From Paraburkholderia tropica (GTDB taxonomy: Bacteria > Pseudomonadota > Gammaproteobacteria > Burkholderiales > Burkholderiaceae), in contig NZ_FNZM01000007.1 of assembly GCF_900109265.1 (NCBI RefSeq), forward strand, positions 62,001 through 126,000: a stretch of 64,000 nt of DNA, given 5' to 3'. Position numbers and translations under genes: made by a program. The notes below the pieces were generated by a model. That model searched no databases, was not told the origin of the DNA, and saw only the letters and a program-made list of their open reading frames with translations. Of the stretch, positions 35,307 to 43,523 are shown in pieces. How positions within the stretch are numbered: the stretch's first letter is position 1; every line of letters begins with the position of its first letter.

Positions 35307-36458
35307 TCATGCGCTCACCCGCGCCTTGAGTCGCGACAGGATCTCCTGCGTGTGTTCGCCGACGCGCGCGAGCGCCTGGCGCACGCCCGGACGGCGGCCG
35401 CCCATCGTGATCGGCAGCAGCACGACGTCGGTCGTGCCGCCGTCGTCGGTTTGCATCGGCACGAGGCCGCCGCTCGCTTTCAGATGCGGATCGTTCATCA
35501 ACTGATCGGGCCGCACGATCGGCGCATACGGGATGCCGGCCGCTTCGAGCTTCGGCGCAAGTTCGTCGACGTGGCGATGCTTGAGGATTTCGCCGAGACA
35601 GCTCAGCAATTCCGCCCGCACGGCGACGCGCAGCGCGTTGGTGGCGAAGCGCGGCGTTTCGGCGAGTTGCGGGCAATGCAGCACATCGCACAGCGTGACG
35701 AACTGTTTGTCGCTCACGGCGCCGATGAAAAGCTGCTCGTCGTCGGCGAGCGTGAACACGTCGTAGACGCTCCACGCCGAGACGCGCGACGGCATGGGCG
35801 GCGGCGCTTCGTTCGTCATCGCGAACTGCTGCATGTGTTGCGACGAGAGAAACACGCAGTTCTCGAACAGCGCGCTTTGCACCTCCTGCCCGAGCCCGGT
35901 CGACTCGCGTTCGCGCAACGCGGCGAGCACGCCGATCGCGCCGAACATGCCGCCCATGATGTCGTTGACCGACGTGCCCGCGCGCAGCGGGCGGCCCGCG
36001 GGTCCGGTCATGTACGAGAGGCCGCCCATCATCTGCACGACTTCGTCGAGGGCGAGCCGCTTCTCGTACGGCCCCGGCAGAAAACCCTTGTGCGAGACGT
36101 AGATCAGGCGCGGATTGCGCGCCGAGAGCGTGGCGTAGTCGAGGCCCATCTTCCGCATCAGGCCGGGGCGGAAGTTTTCGATCATCACGTCGCAGGTGTC
36201 GGCCAGTTCGGCGGCCGTTTCGCGGCCCTCCGGCGTGGCGAGATCGAGCACGACGCTTTTCTTGTTGCGATTGAACGAGCGGAAAAAGCCGATGCCGAGG
36301 CCCGGCAGCGAGCGCGTTTTGTCGCCGTCGGGCGGCTCGATCTTGATGACTTCGGCGCCGAGATCGGCGAGGATCATGCCGCACGTCGGCCCCATCACCA
36401 TGTGCGTGAATTCGATCACCCGGACGCCGTCGAGCGGCAATCGTGTCGTGTTGGCCAT
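35307..36458 (-). CDS. CaiB/BaiF-type family III CoA-transferase
   Basis: 383-residue class III CoA-transferase, which moves CoA from a donor such as succinyl-CoA to a free acid. The N-terminal LPLDGVRVIEFTHMVMGPTC (about 7-26) and the catalytic Asp at residue 166 in SVNDIMGGMFGA are conserved. The next gene (10-base gap) encodes an HMG-CoA-lyase-type enzyme, so it probably makes the CoA ester which that enzyme cleaves. Confidence 0.92.
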   Translation of the reverse strand: MANTTRLPLDGVRVIEFTHMVMGPTCGMILADLGAEVIKIEPPDGDKTRSLPGLGIGFFRSFNRNKKSVVLDLATPEGRETAAELADTCDVMIENFRPGLMRKMGLDYATLSARNPRLIYVSHKGFLPGPYEKRLALDEVVQMMGGLSYMTGPAGRPLRAGTSVNDIMGGMFGAIGVLAALRERESTGLGQEVQSALFENCVFLSSQHMQQFAMTNEAPPPMPSRVSAWSVYDVFTLADDEQLFIGAVSDKQFVTLCDVLHCPQLAETPRFATNALRVAVRAELLSCLGEILKHRHVDELAPKLEAAGIPYAPIVRPDQLMNDPHLKASGGLVPMQTDDGGTTDVVLLPITMGGRRPGVRQALARVGEHTQEILSRLKARVSA

Positions 36459-36468
36459 GTCGGTTTCC

Positions 36469-37419
36469 TCAGGCGGTCAGCGCGTCGCGCTTCGACGCGC
36501 GCGCGAAAGTGTTGGGCAGACCGGCGCGCCACAGTGCGCCGTGCAGGGTTTCGCCGTCGAGCCAGCGGGCGACCTGCGCGCGCAGATCCAGCAGCGCGGG
36601 CAGGTCGAGGCCCGTATCGATGCCCATTTCGGCGAGCATGAACGCGAGGTCTTCGGTCGACGCGTTGCCGCTCGCGCCCGGCGCATGCGGACAGCCGCCG
36701 ATGCCGGCGAGCGTCGCGTCGAAGCGGTTCACGCCGGTTTCGAGCGCCGCGTAGACGTTGGCGAGCGCGAGGCCGCGCGTGTCGTGAAAGTGGCCGCACC
36801 AGAGACGATCGCCGGCGATCCTGCGCGCCTTCGCGAACAGGTCGTGCACGGCGCGCGGTCCGGCGTAGCCGACCGTGTCCGCGATGCTCACGCGATCGAC
36901 GCCGGCATCGAGCAGCGCCTGCATGCAGCGCAGCACCTCGTCGGGCGCGACGTGGCCCTGAAGCGTGCAGCCGAACGCCGTGCCGATGCCGCCTTCGATC
37001 AGCGTTTTCGCGCCCGACGCGTCGCGCGCCGCACGAATGCGGGCGACCTCGGCGATGACCTCATCGGGCGTTTTGCGCAGGTTGGCGAGGCTGTGTTCGA
37101 GGCTCGCCGAAAGCGGCACGAGCAGCAGATCGGCCTGTGTTTCGAACGCCTTTTCGGCGCCTTTCAGATTCGGCACGAGCACCGACACCGAGAGGTCCGG
37201 CAACGTCTTCGCGAAGGCGACGAGCGCGGCGGTATCGGCGAGCTGTGGCAACAGCCGGGCGGGCACGAACGAACCGACTTCGATCTCGCGTTGACCGGCC
37301 GCGTGGGCGGCGCGAATCCACTCGATCTTCTGTTCGGTCGCCACGATGCGCGGCAGGCTTTGCAGGCCGTCGCGAAGGCCGACTTCGCGGATCACGGCGT
37401 GGCGGGGAAGTGGGGGCAT
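36469..37419 (-). CDS. HMG-CoA lyase-type enzyme
   Basis: 316-residue TIM-barrel enzyme of the DRE-metallolyase family. VIREVGLRDGLQSLP (about 8-22) holds metal and catalytic residues, and GIGGCPHAPGASGNASTED (about 230-248) the catalytic Cys. These enzymes cleave 3-hydroxy-3-methylglutaryl-CoA to acetyl-CoA and acetoacetate, and some relatives use citramalyl-CoA-like substrates. The start at 37419 is taken because the frame upstream lacks coding character. With the CoA-transferase and MFS gene it suggests catabolism of a branched hydroxy-dicarboxylic acid rather than leucine breakdown, since no liu genes are present. Confidence 0.9.
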   Translation of the reverse strand: MPPLPRHAVIREVGLRDGLQSLPRIVATEQKIEWIRAAHAAGQREIEVGSFVPARLLPQLADTAALVAFAKTLPDLSVSVLVPNLKGAEKAFETQADLLLVPLSASLEHSLANLRKTPDEVIAEVARIRAARDASGAKTLIEGGIGTAFGCTLQGHVAPDEVLRCMQALLDAGVDRVSIADTVGYAGPRAVHDLFAKARRIAGDRLWCGHFHDTRGLALANVYAALETGVNRFDATLAGIGGCPHAPGASGNASTEDLAFMLAEMGIDTGLDLPALLDLRAQVARWLDGETLHGALWRAGLPNTFARASKRDALTA

Positions 37420-37501
37420 GAAGCTGTCTCCGGGAACTCGCCGGTCGTCGAATCGCCAGCGTCGTGCTAACTTTAGACATTCCCGAAAACTAGTAAAGCG
37501 G

Positions 37502-37535
37502 CATTCCGGAAGCACCAGGATTCCGATCCGGAATG
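37502..37535. promoter_or_regulatory. Operator candidate of the LysR regulator, overlapping an ATG
   Basis: Arms CATTCCGGA (37502-37510) and TCCGGAATG (37527-37535) are an exact 9-bp dyad with a 16-base spacer. A third half-site, CATTCCCGA, is at 37478-37486. The right arm includes the ATG at 37533, one of two possible starts of the LysR gene. Confidence 0.6.
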
Positions 37536-37553
37536 TCACAGGAGACAAACACC

Positions 37554-38477
37554 TTGCGCGATCTCGACCTGAAAACCCTGCGGCTCTTCGTGGCCGTTTG
37601 CGATCATCACAACATCGCGCGGGCCGCCGAGGAGGCGCATATCGAGCCGTCGGCGATCAGCAAGCGGATCGCGCAACTCGAAGCGGACCTCGGCGTGCCG
37701 CTGCTCGACCGTTCGCGGCGCGGCGTGTCGCCGACCGGCGCGGGCCTCGCGCTGCTCGAACACGCGCGCACGGTGTTGTTCACCGTCGAGCGGATTGGCA
37801 GCGACATCGCGGCGTTTGGCGGTGGTTTGCGCGGTCGCGTAAGCATTTGCGCGTCGGCGTCGGCGATCGCGGAAACGCTGCTCGACGATGTCGCGTCGTT
37901 CATGCGCGAGCCGGCCAATGCGAATATCCGCGTGGACGTTGAGGAGCGGCAGTCGCACGAACTCGTGCGCCAGTTGCGCGAAGGCGTCGCCAGCATCGGC
38001 GTGTGCTGGGACAACGTCGATCTGCAGGGATTGCAGCATCGCGCTTACCGTCGCGATCGTCTCGCGCTGGCCGTGCATCCCGACCATCCGCTGGCGGGCA
38101 AACGCTCGATCGCGTTTCGGGAAACTTTCGCGTATGAGCATGTGGGGCTGCCGCCGACCACCGCCGTGCATGCCATGCTTCAACGCGCGGCGGCGAGCGA
38201 AGGCGCGGCGCTGATGTATCGCGTGATCGTGTCGAGTTTCGATGCGGGATTCCGGGTTGTGGCGGCGGGACTCGGTATCAGCGTGGTCCCGGAAGAAGTG
38301 GCGACGACGTACACCAGGGTGTTCAAGGTGAAGACGATTCCGCTCGTCGATGCGTGGGCGGAACGTCGCTTCGTGGTGTGCTTCAGAAGCTTCGACCAGT
38401 TGCAGCCCGCTGCCCAGCGCGTTGTCGATCATCTTGCGCGGCGTGCGGATGAGGCGGGTCGGACATCGAGACCGTGA
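37554..38477 (+). CDS. LysR-family regulator
   Basis: About 307-residue LysR regulator, divergent from the lyase/CoA-transferase/MFS operon. TTG at 37554 is preferred: AGGAG lies nine bases before it and the protein then begins M-RDLDLKTLRLFVAVCDHH, the usual start of this family. The ATG at 37533 adds seven residues, lacks a spaced ribosome-binding site and lies inside an operator-like palindrome. Helix-turn-helix about 3-60, effector domain about 90-295. Confidence 0.88.
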   Translation: MRDLDLKTLRLFVAVCDHHNIARAAEEAHIEPSAISKRIAQLEADLGVPLLDRSRRGVSPTGAGLALLEHARTVLFTVERIGSDIAAFGGGLRGRVSICASASAIAETLLDDVASFMREPANANIRVDVEERQSHELVRQLREGVASIGVCWDNVDLQGLQHRAYRRDRLALAVHPDHPLAGKRSIAFRETFAYEHVGLPPTTAVHAMLQRAAASEGAALMYRVIVSSFDAGFRVVAAGLGISVVPEEVATTYTRVFKVKTIPLVDAWAERRFVVCFRSFDQLQPAAQRVVDHLARRADEAGRTSRP

Positions 38478-38642
38478 GGCTTCGCTTACCGCGCCCGGGT
38501 GATCCGCCTCGCCGAAAGGATCGCTAACGGGGAGCACGTCACGACGAACCGATCGACGTAAAGACCGAAGCATCGATCGGTCGACGCCTCGCTCGATGAT
38601 CGGGAATTCCGGCACAACATGGCTTCCCCGGTCATCGACTCT

Positions 38643-38813
38643 TCACACGTAATGTGTGCGGACATTGCAGGCGATCGCGCGCGGGCGAGTCATCAGCTCC
38701 TGTTCGGGCGAAATGGATTTGCCCTTGAATGGCGCGATATTCGGATTCACCGAGTCGTCAATGAAAGCGAATTGGCCCGCAGGAGGCAGTGCGGCCGTGA
38801 TCTGCTGCCAGAA
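38643..38813 (-). pseudogene. Remnant of a zinc-type alcohol dehydrogenase-like gene
   Basis: A 56-codon open stretch (FWQQITAALPPAGQFAFIDD, then PFKGKSIS and ELMTR) aligns by eye to the Rossmann-domain end of zinc-type alcohol dehydrogenase-like proteins, which have W..I...L.P.G....I.D....I..FK.KS.S...E.M.TR. It has stop codons at both ends, no start and no N-terminal domain. The rest of the 38478-38835 gap shows nothing else I can support. It marks a former gene at the edge of a lower-GC block. Confidence 0.45.
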
Positions 38814-38835
38814 TCACGGCGCAATTCATGCCGTA

Positions 38836-39450
38836 TTACATCGGCGGGGCGACGCCATCCTTTTCGACCACGACAAGCTTGCCGTCAAACGTGCTGGACG
38901 TCTTCGGAATCGCCACGACAAAGACCTTTTTGCCAGCGATCAATTCCGCGCGCGTTGCCGGGATCAGCGTGACGACCGGCACGTTGGCGGGCACGTTGAT
39001 GGTGTTGGATCCGCCTTTGTATGAGAGTGTGAGATCGCGGCCGCTGGTGCTTTGCACCACGGTGTCCACGTTGGCATTCGTCATGGTGCTGTTCGCACCG
39101 AGGTCCCACGCGTAGTGGCCTTCGCCCGTTCCGCGCGCCGCTTCAGGGAAGACCAGTACTTCCCTGGCCGTCAGTTTGCCGTCGGGGCCGGGAATCGCGG
39201 CCGCGCCGACATAAGAGCCGGGTTTGATGTCGGCAAGCTGGATCGCCTTCACGGCGTTGACACCGGCCGACTGCTGCATATCGATGGTTACGGTGTCTCC
39301 ACTGCGCCGATGCACTTTGAGCGCGTTGCCGGCGAACGACACGATCTCGCCGCGAATGCGTTCAGGCTTATCGGCAGGCGTGCCCGCGAATGCCGCGCCG
39401 GCGAGCGTGAATGCTACAAAGCAAAAGGCAATTTTGAAATGAGTGGGCAT
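38836..39450 (-). CDS. Periplasmic hypothetical protein, DUF5666-like
   Basis: 204 residues with a signal peptide (MPTHFKIAFCFVAFTLAGAA, cut near AFA). The rest is beta-rich, with RIRGEIVSFAGNALKVHRRS (about 32-51), the form of repeated small beta-barrel DUF5666 domains. The start at 39450 is chosen by GGAGCAACT ahead of it and by the signal peptide. It is third in a minus-strand operon after cytochrome b561 and the molybdoenzyme, so it may assist or be modified by that redox pair. Function unknown. Confidence 0.72.
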   Translation of the reverse strand: MPTHFKIAFCFVAFTLAGAAFAGTPADKPERIRGEIVSFAGNALKVHRRSGDTVTIDMQQSAGVNAVKAIQLADIKPGSYVGAAAIPGPDGKLTAREVLVFPEAARGTGEGHYAWDLGANSTMTNANVDTVVQSTSGRDLTLSYKGGSNTINVPANVPVVTLIPATRAELIAGKKVFVVAIPKTSSTFDGKLVVVEKDGVAPPM

Positions 39451-39499
39451 AGTTGCTCCGAGAGCGGGTTGGGTTGAGAAGAAATCGGCTAATGGGCGT

Positions 39500-40273
39500 T
39501 CAGGATCCACCGAACCAGTTGTAGCCCTGGTTTTCCCAATAGCCACCGGGAAATTCGTTGCCGACGGTAATGGCGACGATGTGTTTGGGGTTCTTGTAGC
39601 CGAGCTTCGTGGGAATGCGAAGCTTCAACGGGAAACCATACTTTGCGGGGAGTGTGGCGCCGCCGTAAGTCAGCGTAAGGAGCGTCTGGGGATGCAGCGC
39701 CGTTGGCATATCGATGCTGGTCCAGTAGTTATCGGCGCAGTGCAGGGCGACATATTTCGCGGTCGTATCCACGCCGGCGCGCAAGAGAAAATCGGAGAAC
39801 CGCACGCCGCCCCATTGACCTATCGCGCTCCAGCCTTCAATGCAGATATGCCGCGTAATCTGGCTCTGCTGCGGCATCGCGTGTAATTCGTCAAGCGACC
39901 AGATGCGTTTTCCTTTCGCGAGACCGCTGACTTCAAGCCGATAAGTCTGCCTGTCGACCTCCGGAACTTCGTCGATGTCATAGTAAGCATTGAACGGAAA
40001 TGGCCGCGTAATCATCGATTCCGGATACGTCGGGGCCAGTGTGTTCGGATTGAACATGACGGCTTGTACGCGATCGTTGAATGAAGACATTCTGCGCAGC
40101 AGGGTATTGACTGATTCTTCGCTCTTCAGATCGCAACCCGACAATAAAGCGAGTCCGCCCAAAGTCAGAATGCGTTTGCCAAACAGGCGTCGTGAAGACG
40201 ACGGGAGTGCTTTTCGCGCGTCTTTGATGATCGATGCGCCGTCGAGCTGCCGTACGGTTTTCCGCGAAGTCAT
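39500..40273 (-). CDS. Tat-exported molybdopterin oxidoreductase (sulfite-oxidase/MsrP fold), probable lipoprotein
   Basis: 257 residues. The N-terminus has a Tat motif (SRRLFGKRILTLGGLAL, about 28-44) directly followed by a lipobox with Cys47 (LLSGC), so it should be exported folded and lipid-anchored. The sulfite-oxidase-type domain shows the molybdenum-ligand Cys144 in HICIEGWSAIGQWGG. MsrP-like enzymes repair methionine sulfoxide in the periplasm; others oxidise or reduce unknown substrates. The upstream cytochrome b561 (two-base gap) is the natural electron partner, playing the part of MsrQ. Confidence 0.85.
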   Translation of the reverse strand: MTSRKTVRQLDGASIIKDARKALPSSSRRLFGKRILTLGGLALLSGCDLKSEESVNTLLRRMSSFNDRVQAVMFNPNTLAPTYPESMITRPFPFNAYYDIDEVPEVDRQTYRLEVSGLAKGKRIWSLDELHAMPQQSQITRHICIEGWSAIGQWGGVRFSDFLLRAGVDTTAKYVALHCADNYWTSIDMPTALHPQTLLTLTYGGATLPAKYGFPLKLRIPTKLGYKNPKHIVAITVGNEFPGGYWENQGYNWFGGS

Positions 40274-40275
40274 GG

Positions 40276-40866
40276 TTAGCGTCCCCGGATCATGGTGAGC
40301 AAAGACCGCGGAACCAGCGCGACCATTGCGACATGGATGGCGAAGAAGCCGACCAGAACACTCATTGCGAAGAAGTGGACGACGCGTGCCTGATCGAAAC
40401 CGCCCATCGACGCACACAGAAGCGGCAACTGCACCGGCTTCCAGACAGCCAGACCTGACAACACCACCAGCACGATGTCAGCAATCACGACGAGATAAGC
40501 CAACTTCTGCACGGCGTTGTATTGGCCGGGATCGCCGTGACTGAGCTTGCCGCGCAGTGCCGCAACGAGGTCGGTGACTACTGCACGAAGACTGAGCGGC
40601 AAGAATTTTTCACGCAGGCGTCCTGTGCTGAGATTCGCGACGAGATAAGCGCCGAAATTCGCGACCAGTATCCACATGAACGCGAAATGCCAGAGCAATG
40701 CTCCGCCCAGCCATCCACCCAACGTGATGGAGACGGGAAATCGAATGGCGCTGAAAATGGGCGAAGCCTCATACACTTGCCAGCCACTCAAACACATGAC
40801 GATGACGGCGACAGCGTTGACCCAGTGGAAAATGCGGACCCACGCGGGATGGATTGGTGCATGCAT
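40276..40866 (-). CDS. Cytochrome b561-type membrane subunit
   Basis: 196 residues with four membrane helices and the haem-binding His residues of the di-haem cytochrome b561/hydrogenase b-type family (HPAWVRIFHWVNAVAV, about 6-21; later helix FFAMSVLVGFFAIHVAMVAL). It exchanges electrons between the quinone pool and the periplasmic molybdoenzyme encoded next. An 18-bp palindrome shared with the lactonase/regulator region lies 78 bases upstream of its start. Confidence 0.87.
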   Translation of the reverse strand: MHAPIHPAWVRIFHWVNAVAVIVMCLSGWQVYEASPIFSAIRFPVSITLGGWLGGALLWHFAFMWILVANFGAYLVANLSTGRLREKFLPLSLRAVVTDLVAALRGKLSHGDPGQYNAVQKLAYLVVIADIVLVVLSGLAVWKPVQLPLLCASMGGFDQARVVHFFAMSVLVGFFAIHVAMVALVPRSLLTMIRGR

Positions 40867-40943
40867 CGAGACAACCTCGCTGTCGACGAAATAGAATGGG
40901 GAACGGGCGCCTGGAACTATCGCATCCGGGGACGCAGACCGTT

Positions 40944-40961
40944 ATCGGTCGAATGACCGAT
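40944..40961. promoter_or_regulatory. 18-bp palindrome, copy 1
   Basis: ATCGGTCGAATGACCGAT: perfect 7-bp arms around GAAT. It is identical to the copy at 41947-41964. This copy lies 78 bases upstream of the cytochrome b561 operon and 26 bases past the end of the lactonase-like gene. Confidence 0.75.
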
Positions 40962-40987
40962 GGATCGCCACGCCTCCAATCTTGCTT

Positions 40988-41764
40988 TCAGTAAATCCAG
41001 GCAGGAGCATGCGGCAACGTTGCGCTTTGCATCGTGTCGTGATTGATCCAGATTCTGGCCCCTTCCTTGCGGGCCAATTCCTCGATCTTGCGCATCGAAG
41101 CGACCGAAGCCTCACGATCAGTGCTGAACGAAGGGACTCGACGATATTGGAGGTCGAGGCAGTTGTGCGCGACGTCTCCACCAAGAATGACCGGGCCGGT
41201 ACGAGGAAGTCGAACGAATAATGAGCAATGCCCAGGAGTCAGTCCGGGCGTGTGGATCAGGCGAATGGCCCCGTCGTCGAACAAATCGCAATCTCCTTGC
41301 AGGAGTTCGACCTCGTTGTCGCGCATCGCCGAATAGAACTCAGGCAGATAGCCGAAACTGTCCGTTTGTGTGCCGAACATCGCCTCGTATTCGTGCTGCT
41401 GAACGAACCATTTGGCGTTTCTGAATAGCCTGGAATTGCCGACATGATCATAGTGCGCATGCCAAAACATAATAATGTCGACGTCGTCAGGGGAGAGACC
41501 AATCATTTCGAATTGGGCGGCGATCGTACGAACCACGATGGCGCGCATACCGTCAGCAACGATTTTTCCGCCGGGATGGGCGTAGAAAGCGTCGGGCGTG
41601 CCGGTGTCCCAGAGCAGCCATTTTGCTTTGTGACGAATCAGGTAGGCATTGCAACTGAGCGTTGCTGGCACACCGACGCTCACGCCGGGCGAATAGATCG
41701 ATCCGTCCTCGACTCGAGTCAGCCCGCCGTCGAGGATGCAGATTTTTTCCACGCTTTCCTGCAT
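40988..41764 (-). CDS. MBL-fold hydrolase, N-acyl homoserine lactonase-like
   Basis: 258-residue metallo-beta-lactamase-fold protein. The dinuclear zinc motif HAHYDH is at about residues 115-120, with later ligands in HTPGLTPGHCSLF (about 181-193) and GGDVAHNC (about 206-213), as in the AttM/AiiA lactonase group, which also has the NxxLxRHxxxxLLWDTG-like N-terminal segment seen here. It may degrade acyl-homoserine lactones or another lactone. The start at 41764 has a plausible AAAGGGAA upstream; the frame above it is not coding. Divergent from a LuxR-type regulator. Confidence 0.85.
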   Translation of the reverse strand: MQESVEKICILDGGLTRVEDGSIYSPGVSVGVPATLSCNAYLIRHKAKWLLWDTGTPDAFYAHPGGKIVADGMRAIVVRTIAAQFEMIGLSPDDVDIIMFWHAHYDHVGNSRLFRNAKWFVQQHEYEAMFGTQTDSFGYLPEFYSAMRDNEVELLQGDCDLFDDGAIRLIHTPGLTPGHCSLFVRLPRTGPVILGGDVAHNCLDLQYRRVPSFSTDREASVASMRKIEELARKEGARIWINHDTMQSATLPHAPAWIY

Positions 41765-41946
41765 GTTGATCGTTCCCTTTCCCTTTATGCGGGCCCGCAT
41801 GCCAGAACGCCGGAACGCCCGATTTCCGACATTGCGTCGCCGCTGGCGGCATGAAAAAAGCGTGTCCGCTGGCTCGCGATGGCCGCCGTGGAAGTCGCAA
41901 ACGGCGTGACGGGTGAAAATCATCGCGGCGAAGTCGCGGCGGCGGT

Positions 41947-41964
41947 ATCGGTCGAATGACCGAT
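41947..41964. promoter_or_regulatory. 18-bp palindrome, copy 2
   Basis: Second identical copy of ATCGGTCGAATGACCGAT. It lies in the divergent region, 65 bases before the HD-GYP/LuxR regulator and about 180 bases before the lactonase-like gene. The size and symmetry suit a dimeric LuxR-type DNA-binding domain. Confidence 0.75.
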
Positions 41965-42029
41965 TCGCCCAGCAAGATCTGTTGCGTATATAGTGATCAA
42001 CATGCATTTACTCGCGTTTATTTTTCTCC

Positions 42030-43523
42030 ATGACGACCGCTGACCCGAAAAGCCAGACGCCGATTCGAGTATTTGATTCGGTAAAGGCACTCGCTTTCAT
42101 TGGCGATCTGAGCATGGGGCAGCCAACCGATCATTCGTTGCGTACAGGTTGGATTGCCGCGCGTCTCGCGCAGGCAGCCGGTCTGAACGCGGACGAAAAC
42201 GCAACGGTTCGCGAGGCGTCGCTGCTGCGATGGTCCGGCTGCACGGGTAACGCGGCGGGATTCGCCGAGGTGTTCGGCGACGACATCGCGATCCGCGCGA
42301 AAATGGTCGAAAACCGGCCAGGCTGGATCGAACCGCTCGGCGCGCTCGGGGGGGCCGCCGCGGTGCTCATGCCGCTCGCGCGGATTCATTGCGAGGTGTC
42401 GGGCGAAGTCGCGCGTTTGCTCGGGCTCGCGGGACCGACCGAAAACACGCTGCGCCACATCTTCGAAGCATGGGACGGCAGTGGCACGCCCCACGGTGTC
42501 GCGCGTGACGCGGTGCCGATGTCGGTCTACGTGGTCGCCCTCGCGGGTGATCTGGAGGCGTTCGGCCGCGTGTACGGCGTCGAGCGTGCAATTGCACTCA
42601 TCAAGCAGCGCGCCGACGCGCGTTATCCGGCGCATCTTGTCGATATCGCGGTATCCAATGCGCCCGCCTGGCTGCAGGAAATCGAGAAAATGCGCGATGT
42701 CGATTTCGATCGTGCGTTGTCAACGCCGGCCATGCAGCAAGCTTCGTCGGCGGAGTTGATTGCTGACGTCGTGGATCTCAAACTTCCGTGGATGACCGGC
42801 TTCTCGCGCCGGGTTGCGGCAACCGCGGCAGCGTGTTGCGAGCGGCTGGCCCAGGACGAAGCGGCACAATCACGCGTCTATCGTGCTGGTTTGCTGCACG
42901 GCATTGGACGTGCCGCGGTGCCGAACAGCATCTGGAATCAGGACACGTCTTTGCCCGCGAGCGCGTGGGAAAAAGTGCGGCTGGTGCCGTACTGGACTGC
43001 GCGGGCTGGCAAGCAAACAGGCGTGCTCGCACAGGCGACCGAGCTTGCTTCATACGCGTACGAACGGCTGGATGGCTCCGGCTATTTTCGCGGTCTGAGC
43101 GGCGCCGCGTTGACGCTCGAGGCGCGCGTGCTGGCGGCTTCGGTGGCGTGGGTCGCGTTGCGCTCGCGGCGTCCATGGCGTGCCGAATTGCCTGCCGATG
43201 AAGCCGCGCAACAATTGCGTAACGAGGTGGCCAACGGCCGGCTGTGTAGCGAAGCCGTCAATGCGCTGCTGGCCGAAGGGCAGGCGTTCGCGAGATCCCC
43301 GATCATTCCGGTGAAAGCCGCGCAGCACAATGTGCATTTGACCGTACGTGAAATCGAGGTTCTGCGTGCGATCTCTCTCGGGTCGAGCAACAAGGAAGCC
43401 GCGCGTGAGTTGACGTTGAGTCCGAGTACGGTGCGTACGCATGTGGAAAGCATTTTCCGTAAGCTCGAATGTTCGACGCGCGCGGCGGCCACGCTAAAAG
43501 CATCGGCGATGGGCCTGCTCTGA
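42030..43523 (+). CDS. Tandem HD-GYP-like domains fused to a LuxR-type DNA-binding domain
   Basis: 497 residues in one chain. Two HD-GYP-like repeats (about 15-215 and 245-405) each retain the GYP-loop analogue (WDGSGTPHGV near 150-159; LDGSGYFRGL near 345-354). The canonical HDIGK is LHGIGRAAVP in the second copy, so the catalytic Asp is lost, and the first copy has LLRWSGC; both are probably non-catalytic sensors. The C-terminus (about 432-497) is a GerE/LuxR helix-turn-helix (LTVREIEVLRAISLGSSNKE). There is no strong ribosome-binding site. Divergent from the lactonase-like gene and next to the palindromes, so it is the likely regulator of this block. Confidence 0.87.
   Translation: MTTADPKSQTPIRVFDSVKALAFIGDLSMGQPTDHSLRTGWIAARLAQAAGLNADENATVREASLLRWSGCTGNAAGFAEVFGDDIAIRAKMVENRPGWIEPLGALGGAAAVLMPLARIHCEVSGEVARLLGLAGPTENTLRHIFEAWDGSGTPHGVARDAVPMSVYVVALAGDLEAFGRVYGVERAIALIKQRADARYPAHLVDIAVSNAPAWLQEIEKMRDVDFDRALSTPAMQQASSAELIADVVDLKLPWMTGFSRRVAATAAACCERLAQDEAAQSRVYRAGLLHGIGRAAVPNSIWNQDTSLPASAWEKVRLVPYWTARAGKQTGVLAQATELASYAYERLDGSGYFRGLSGAALTLEARVLAASVAWVALRSRRPWRAELPADEAAQQLRNEVANGRLCSEAVNALLAEGQAFARSPIIPVKAAQHNVHLTVREIEVLRAISLGSSNKEAARELTLSPSTVRTHVESIFRKLECSTRAAATLKASAMGLL

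Noticed and set aside
36469..37419. Considered as part of a leucine-degradation operon
   Set aside because: No liuA-D type dehydrogenase or carboxylase genes are nearby; a CoA-transferase and MFS transporter point to uptake of a free acid.
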